A program made the position numbers and the translations under genes. From Bacteroidota bacterium (GTDB lineage: Bacteria; Bacteroidota; Bacteroidia; AKYH767-A; OLB10): DNA of 64,000 bases. Location of the stretch: the NCBI GenBank assembly GCA_016717325.1, contig JADKFV010000011.1, forward strand, positions 1-64,000. The letters are read 5' to 3'. The number at the start of each line of letters is the position of its first letter. Within the stretch, counting starts at the first letter, position 1. This document shows, one piece after another, positions 59,122 to 64,000 of this stretch. The notes under the pieces are model-generated. The model searched no databases, was not told where the DNA came from, and saw only the letters and a program-made list of their open reading frames with translations.

Positions 59122-60018
59122 CTAAACAGCAGTCTTCTCCGAAGTAAGTTCTTCTATTCTTTTTGATACTTGTTCCATCATCCACATTGGTGTAGAAGTT
59201 GCCCCACAAATTCCTGCGGTTTCAGCATTTTCAAACCATTGGGCTTCTACTTCTTCGGGGGTTGATACAAAATAAGAGCGAGGATTTATACTTTTGCACA
59301 CACTATATAATGCTTTGCCATTTGAGCTTTTTTTGCCACTTGCAAAAACAATAACATCATGTTGTTCCGAAAATTTTCGCATCCTTGGTTCGCGATTCGA
59401 AACCTGCCTGCATAATGTATCGTTGCTAACAAAATTATCACTTGTAATAATACCATTAGTTTGAAGAATTTTCTCTTCAAGCATGCTTTTCATTTTTTCG
59501 AAACCTGCTGTGCTTTTTGTAGTTTGAGAAAAAAATTGAATTGGTAACCTGAAATCTATTTTTGCTAAATCTTCTTCGGTGCGAACTATAATTGCCTTAC
59601 CATTAGTTTGCCCAACAAGTCCGTTTATTTCGGCATGCCCTTCTTCACCATATATAACAATTTGACCGTGTTCTTTTTCTACCTCCTCGAAACCTGCACC
59701 TACACGATGCTGGAGTTTAAGCACCACAGGACACGATGCATCAATAAGTTCTATACCGTTTTTTAGTGCAGTGATATATGTGCTTGGTGGCTCGCCATGT
59801 GCCCGAATCAATACTTTGCAATTAGACAACTGTTCAAGTTGTTCGTGGGTAATTATTTTTAATCCTTTCTTTGTCAATCGTTCAACTTCCATATTATTGT
59901 GCACAATATCACCCAGGCAATAAAGAGTACCTGATCTGTCCAATTCTTCTTCGGCCATTTGGATAGCGTATACTACACCAAAGCAAAATCCTGATTCATT
60001 GTCGATTGTTATTTTCAT
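59122..60018 (-). CDS. ispH: 4-hydroxy-3-methylbut-2-enyl diphosphate reductase IspH
   Basis: Last step of the MEP isoprenoid pathway, making IPP and DMAPP with a 4Fe-4S cluster. Start at ATG 60018 (MKITIDNESGFCFG); an upstream TTG at 60024 is less likely. Numbering from that longer frame, the cluster cysteines are Cys14 (GFCFGV), Cys98 (ASCPVVLKL) and Cys273 (GICGATSTP), with HGEPPSTY in between. It starts two bases after the cmk stop, so the two are one operon. Confidence 0.95.
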   Translation of the reverse strand: MKITIDNESGFCFGVVYAIQMAEEELDRSGTLYCLGDIVHNNMEVERLTKKGLKIITHEQLEQLSNCKVLIRAHGEPPSTYITALKNGIELIDASCPVVLKLQHRVGAGFEEVEKEHGQIVIYGEEGHAEINGLVGQTNGKAIIVRTEEDLAKIDFRLPIQFFSQTTKSTAGFEKMKSMLEEKILQTNGIITSDNFVSNDTLCRQVSNREPRMRKFSEQHDVIVFASGKKSSNGKALYSVCKSINPRSYFVSTPEEVEAQWFENAETAGICGATSTPMWMMEQVSKRIEELTSEKTAV

Positions 60019-60020
60019 TT

Positions 60021-60755
60021 TCAAAATACTTTTTGTTCGATTGACAAATTTTCAATAAGACTTAATACAAATTGAACTTGTTCTTCTTCGTTAATATTAG
60101 AATTGTCGAGAAGAATAGCATCAGCGGCCATTCTCAAAGGACTTTCGCTACGATGGCTGTCCTCATAATCGCGCGATTGAAGATTGTTTAGTACCTGTTC
60201 GTAAGAAATAGATATTCCTTTGTTGATCATTTCGTTGTATCGCCTTTGGGCGCGAATGTTTACATCGGCCGTCATAAATATTTTCAATTCGGCATTTGGA
60301 AATACTGTGGTTCCTATATCGCGGCCATCCATAATAATTCCACCCAATCTTCCATATTCCTGCTGAATAGTAACCATACGCATGCGCACTTCTTTTATTG
60401 CGCTCACATGGCTTACATTTTCCGAAACAATCATTTCGCGTATTTGGTTTTCCACAAGCACATCGTTAAGGTAAATTTCACTTTGCCTTGTAGTGGTATT
60501 AAGTTTAAATTCTATAAAAATGTTGTTTAGCAATTCATTATAATCATTGGTTTGCAACAATTCAATCTCTTCGGGTTGAGGTATATCAATGTTATTTTGC
60601 AAAAAAAATAATGTCACTGCCCTGTACATAGCACCCGAATCGATATACTTTATTCCTATTCTTCGGGCTATAGCTTTAGCAAGGGTGCTTTTGCCACACG
60701 AAGAATATCCGTCAACGGCAATTACAATTTTATCAATAAATTTTGATGACAACAT
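60021..60755 (-). CDS. cmk: Cytidylate kinase
   Basis: Phosphorylates CMP and dCMP. P-loop DGYSSCGKSTLAKA, followed by KYIDSGAMYRAVTL; MDGRDIGTTVFP and the lid region with RAQRRYNEM are present. The start is set at ATG 60755 (MLSSKFIDK); the open frame extends to a TTG at 60764. The upstream -7 box supports the shorter form. It is co-transcribed with ispH. Confidence 0.94.
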   Translation of the reverse strand: MLSSKFIDKIVIAVDGYSSCGKSTLAKAIARRIGIKYIDSGAMYRAVTLFFLQNNIDIPQPEEIELLQTNDYNELLNNIFIEFKLNTTTRQSEIYLNDVLVENQIREMIVSENVSHVSAIKEVRMRMVTIQQEYGRLGGIIMDGRDIGTTVFPNAELKIFMTADVNIRAQRRYNEMINKGISISYEQVLNNLQSRDYEDSHRSESPLRMAADAILLDNSNINEEEQVQFVLSLIENLSIEQKVF

Positions 60756-60761
60756 TGGATG

Positions 60762-60769
60762 CAAAATTA
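60762..60769 (-). promoter_or_regulatory. -7 box abutting cmk start
   Basis: Minus-strand TAATTTTG, exact TAnnTTTG, ends six bases before the ATG at 60755. It supports that start and suggests an almost leaderless transcript. Confidence 0.5.
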
Positions 60770-60877
60770 ATGATTGTATTGGATTGTTTTAATCATGGAT
60801 GAAATATATTATTCGCGCGTTTCAAGCAATGTTGATAAAATCATAATTATAAAATAAGCTTATGAATGGAAACAAAG

Positions 60878-60885
60878 TAGTTTTG
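60878..60885 (+). promoter_or_regulatory. -7 box for UPF0173 gene
   Basis: TAGTTTTG matches TAnnTTTG about 92 bases before the ATG at 60977. Confidence 0.4.
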
Positions 60886-60976
60886 CAAATTGAAAATCAG
60901 TATCTCAAAAGAGTATTCAATTTCGGTATAGAATATCGATATACTTCTTTTTTATACATAATTGGTGTTTTATTAA

Positions 60977-61669
60977 ATGAAAATTACGTTTTACGGTCAC
61001 TCATGTTTTGCAGTTGAAATTGCCGGAAAAGTTCTCTTGTTCGATCCATTCATTAAGCATAATCCTCTTTCCAGTCACATAGATATTGACAAAATAAAAT
61101 GCGACTACATTTTAGTATCGCACGGCCATCAGGATCATATTGCTGATGCTCCACATATTGCCCATAATAACAATGCAACCATAATTTCGAATTATGAGAT
61201 TATACAATGGTTAAAAAAGCAAGGGGTTGCCAAAACACATGATATGAACATTGGTGGTCATTGGATGTTCGATTTTGGAAAAGTAAAATGCGTAAATGCA
61301 GTTCATTCCAGCAGCATGCCTGACGGAACCTATGGTGGCAATCCAATGGGTTTTTTAATAGAAAGCAGTGAAGGTAATTTTTATTACTCGGGCGACACTG
61401 CCTTAACTTACGACATGAAATTGATAGGCGACCACAAAAATATTGATGTTGCTTTTTTACCAATTGGCAACAATTTTACAATGGGTGTAGATAATGCTAT
61501 TATCGCTTGCAATTTTATTAAATGTAACACTGTTGTAGGTTTGCATTACGATTCTTTTCCTCCCATTGTTATAGATAAAGAAGAAGCGAAAATGAAATTT
61601 GCTAATGCCGGCAAGCAATTGATACTTATTCCAATAGGAGATACCATTGAATTAAATAAAAAGTTGTAA
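60977..61669 (+). CDS. Metal-dependent hydrolase, UPF0173 type (MBL fold)
   Basis: A 230 aa metallo-beta-lactamase-fold protein that starts MKITFYGHSCFAVEI. HGHQDHIADA is the metal site, followed by GGHWMFDFGKVKCVNAVHSS, YYSGDTALTYDM and the C-terminal NTVVGLHYDSFPP. The physiological substrate is unknown. The next gene follows within 25 bases. Confidence 0.88.
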   Translation: MKITFYGHSCFAVEIAGKVLLFDPFIKHNPLSSHIDIDKIKCDYILVSHGHQDHIADAPHIAHNNNATIISNYEIIQWLKKQGVAKTHDMNIGGHWMFDFGKVKCVNAVHSSSMPDGTYGGNPMGFLIESSEGNFYYSGDTALTYDMKLIGDHKNIDVAFLPIGNNFTMGVDNAIIACNFIKCNTVVGLHYDSFPPIVIDKEEAKMKFANAGKQLILIPIGDTIELNKKL

Positions 61670-61694
61670 ATTGGCGCGATTAATTCTAAAACCT

Positions 61695-62255
61695 ATGGTA
61701 AGTAAAAAAATTATTTTCAGTTCAGTTATTCTTTTAGCAGCCTGTATAACGCTGGCATTAAGCACTTGGAGTTGCAAGAAAACAAAGTATAATGAAATAT
61801 CGGACGAAGAAGAGGCTGAGTGGATGATATTTGACCGCAATCAAAAGTTTTACATGGCGAGTACACAAGGCGAAATAGATACTTTTCAAGTTGTACGAAA
61901 GTCCAAAGCATATTATAACCCTAATTACGAGGAGTTTATAGAAGCTGAGGTTAGACGACTTGACGATACATTGCAAGCAGGTGTACAAGACGGTGGTGTT
62001 TACATGCGTAAAACCAGCAAGGGATTATCTGTGAAAGTTTGGTTACCCCATTTTGGTGAAAAAATAGACATTACAAAACGCACTTCTACTGTTGCCAATG
62101 TGAATGGTAAAAATTATCCGGATGTATTCATTTTACCTGTGAACCAGCTTTATCTCGATTTCGACAATTACATCGACACAATATATTACTCAAAGTCTTT
62201 TGGCTTTTTAAAGTATGTAGATATATATGGCGAAGAATGGACAAAATATAATTAA
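61695..62255 (+). CDS. Lipoprotein of unknown function
   Basis: Start at ATG 61695 (MVSKKIIFSSVILLAACITL) with lipobox STWSC; a TTG-started frame begins at 61671. The 186 aa body (QKFYMASTQGEIDTFQVVR, GVYMRKTSKGLSVKVWLPHFG) has no recognised family. It ends seven bases before parA and could be co-transcribed with it. Confidence 0.7.
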   Translation: MVSKKIIFSSVILLAACITLALSTWSCKKTKYNEISDEEEAEWMIFDRNQKFYMASTQGEIDTFQVVRKSKAYYNPNYEEFIEAEVRRLDDTLQAGVQDGGVYMRKTSKGLSVKVWLPHFGEKIDITKRTSTVANVNGKNYPDVFILPVNQLYLDFDNYIDTIYYSKSFGFLKYVDIYGEEWTKYN

Positions 62256-62262
62256 ATAAAAA

Positions 62263-63099
62263 ATGGCAAAAATAATTGCAATAGCAAACCAAAAAGGAGG
62301 CGTAGGTAAAACAACTACAGCCATAAATTTAGCAGCCTCCTTAGCTGTATTGGAATACAAAACATTGCTGATAGACTGCGACCCACAGGCTAATGCCACA
62401 TCGGGCACCGGCTTCGACCCCCGCGAAATAACTGCAGGTATATATGAGTGTCTGGTAAACGAAGTATCTCCTTTCGATACAATCAAGCAAACCAAAACGC
62501 CAAATTTATTTTTAATGCCATCTCATATCGATTTGGTTGGTGCCGAAATTGAAATGATAAACTTGCCAAACCGCGAGCACATGATGAAAAATGTTCTCGA
62601 TAAAATAAGAAACGAATTTCAGTTCATTATTATTGATTGCAGTCCTTCGCTTGGTTTGATAACTATAAATGCTCTTACCGGAGCTGATAGTGTTCTTATT
62701 CCTGTTCAGTGTGAGTATTTTGCATTAGAGGGTTTAGGAAAATTGCTTAATACAGTAAAAATTGTACAAACACGCCTAAACACAAACCTTGAAATTGAAG
62801 GCATTCTGCTGACTATGTACGATGTGCGTTTACGTTTATCTAATCAGGTAGTAGAAGAAGTAAAGACACATTTTCAGCAAATGGTGTTTGACACAATAAT
62901 ACAACGCAATACAAAATTGGGCGAGGCTCCCAGTTTTGGAGAACCAATCATAATGTTCGATGTGCAAAGTAAAGGCTCGACCAACTACTTAAACTTGGCT
63001 CGCGAAATCTTACAAAAAAACAACCTCACCAATATACCGGCACACGAAAAAATAATTTCGGAAGAAAAACCCGGTGAAACTTTAGAAATTCGTAGGTAA
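62263..63099 (+). CDS. parA: ParA/Soj chromosome-partitioning ATPase
   Basis: A 278 aa ATPase with a deviant Walker A motif QKGGVGKTTTAINLAASLA near residues 9-27, Walker A' LIDCDPQANAT and Walker B IIIDCSPSLGL. The short N-terminus, lacking the regulatory HTH of plasmid ParA, marks the chromosomal Soj type. ParB follows after a 76-base gap, so this is a chromosomal parAB pair, usually located near the replication origin. Confidence 0.95.
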   Translation: MAKIIAIANQKGGVGKTTTAINLAASLAVLEYKTLLIDCDPQANATSGTGFDPREITAGIYECLVNEVSPFDTIKQTKTPNLFLMPSHIDLVGAEIEMINLPNREHMMKNVLDKIRNEFQFIIIDCSPSLGLITINALTGADSVLIPVQCEYFALEGLGKLLNTVKIVQTRLNTNLEIEGILLTMYDVRLRLSNQVVEEVKTHFQQMVFDTIIQRNTKLGEAPSFGEPIIMFDVQSKGSTNYLNLAREILQKNNLTNIPAHEKIISEEKPGETLEIRR

Positions 63100-63175
63100 T
63101 GCAATTACATAATAAGTGACAATTACACTTAAAAAGATTTTAAAAATAACCTACTTTACAAAAACGAAAATATAA

Positions 63176-64000
63176 ATGAATCCACGTAAAAGCGCATTAG
63201 GCAGAGGCCTTGGAGCACTTCTCGATAATCCATCAACTGAAACAAATTCAGGTTCGGGAGTTGGTGATATGATGTCGGTTTCGGGCAACATTGCCAACAT
63301 CAGTTTGAACAAAATTGAAACAAATCCATTTCAGCCTCGCACTGAGTTTAGTGCAGAAGCACTTCAGGAATTAGCAGAGTCGATAAAAAATCAGGGCATC
63401 ATACAACCTATTACCGTTCGCAAGTCTGGTATGGATAAATATCAAATCATATCGGGCGAAAGAAGGTTTCGGGCTTCAAAATTAGCCGGTCTCGATACTG
63501 TTCCTGCATACATACGCGTTGCCAACGATCAGGCCATGCTCGAAATGGCATTGGTTGAAAATATTCAACGCAAAGATTTGAACGCCATCGAAATTGCAAT
63601 AAGCTACAAGCGACTTATTGATGAATGTAACCTTACTCAAGAAACACTTGCCGACAAAGTAGGTAAAGACCGCACCACAGTGACTAACTATTTGCGCTTA
63701 TTAAAATTAATGCCTCAAATTCAGGCTGCATTGCGCGATGAACAAATAACTATGGGACATGCACGTGCTATAATCAATGTTGCCGACCATGCGAAGCAAT
63801 TAGATTTGTTTCGTCAGATAATTGCTAATAACTTGTCGGTTCGTGAAACCGAAAAGTTAGTGAAATTAAATTCTCCTATTGCATCCAAACCAAAATCGGA
63901 AGCGGCTATTTCTTCTGATTTTAGAAGCCTTCAAGATAAACTTTCATCAATTTACGAAACTAAAGTTTTGCTTAAACACGGAGCCGGAGGAAAAGGACAA
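63176..64000 (+). CDS. parB: ParB/Spo0J partition protein (5' part; runs off window)
   Basis: ATG 63176 begins MNPRKSALGRGLGALLDNP, the typical ParB N-terminus; 275 codons are seen without a stop. The ParB/Srx domain has NPFQPRTEF and GIIQPITVRK. The CTP-binding motif is GERRFRASKLAG, followed by the HTH region (TQETLADKVGKDRTTVTNYLRLLKL, GHARAII). The C-terminal dimerisation part lies partly beyond the window. ParB binds parS and loads as a CTP-dependent clamp; no convincing parS was seen in this window. Confidence 0.95.
   Translation, partial: MNPRKSALGRGLGALLDNPSTETNSGSGVGDMMSVSGNIANISLNKIETNPFQPRTEFSAEALQELAESIKNQGIIQPITVRKSGMDKYQIISGERRFRASKLAGLDTVPAYIRVANDQAMLEMALVENIQRKDLNAIEIAISYKRLIDECNLTQETLADKVGKDRTTVTNYLRLLKLMPQIQAALRDEQITMGHARAIINVADHAKQLDLFRQIIANNLSVRETEKLVKLNSPIASKPKSEAAISSDFRSLQDKLSSIYETKVLLKHGAGGKGQ

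Overview
The window looks like a chromosomal segment of a low-GC member of the Bacteroidota. Supporting signs are type IX secretion system (T9SS) sorting domains on several large secreted proteins, a PorP/SprF-type protein, an ExbB-ExbD-ExbD-TonB cluster, Bacteroidota-type families (DUF4293, DUF5522, DUF3276, the Bacteroidota FabI variant) and repeated matches to the Bacteroidota -7 promoter box TAnnTTTG instead of sigma70-type promoters. There is no rRNA, CRISPR array, prophage or insertion sequence. The one RNA gene is tRNA-Ser(UGA).

Layout. 0.1-7.3 kb: fabI, then the energy-transduction cluster exbB-exbD-exbD-tonB, a small membrane protein, an orphan PstS-like lipoprotein and a TPR protein. 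7.4-16 kb: a carboxypeptidase-regulatory-like protein and two tandem giant subtilases with T9SS sorting domains. 16-24 kb: housekeeping genes (PLP enzyme, mnmA, GNAT, phosphohexomutase, cysteine desulfurase, Sua5) and tRNA-Ser. 24-27.4 kb: a minus-strand cassette of SCO1, an MbnP-like lipoprotein, a diheme MauG/MbnH-like peroxidase and a second MbnP-like lipoprotein, probably a copper-handling module. 27.5-30.6 kb: coaE, an MBL-fold exonuclease-like protein and nnrDE. 30.6-39.2 kb: an FG-GAP T9SS protein, NlpC/P60, thiolase, PIG-L deacetylase, Psd, glutamate dehydrogenase and LolA. 39.2-45 kb: a secreted GH13 amylase, a small secreted protein with a starch-binding-like motif, a NUDIX/NrtR-type regulator and a lipoprotein. 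45-51.8 kb: M13 peptidase, pckA, two small proteins, a ChlI/MoxR-like AAA+ ATPase and glutathione peroxidase. 51.8-56.6 kb: a T9SS accessory trio (type B sorted PKD protein, PorP/SprF, PorE/OmpA-like). 56.6-64 kb: FAH hydrolase, DUF4293, a lone response regulator, DUF3276, cmk-ispH, UPF0173, a lipoprotein, parA and the start of parB.

About 20 frameshifts interrupt otherwise intact, often essential genes (fabI, iscS-like, thiolase, gdh, exbD). Many lie in homopolymer runs and the reading continues cleanly in another frame, so they look like sequence errors rather than gene decay. These genes are annotated below as single CDSs with the break stated.

The most interesting points are the SCO1/MbnP/MbnH-like/MbnP cassette, the tandem subtilases of which one has lost the oxyanion-hole asparagine, the PstS-TPR extension of the Ton cluster, and promoter boxes that abut start codons and so suggest leaderless mRNAs.
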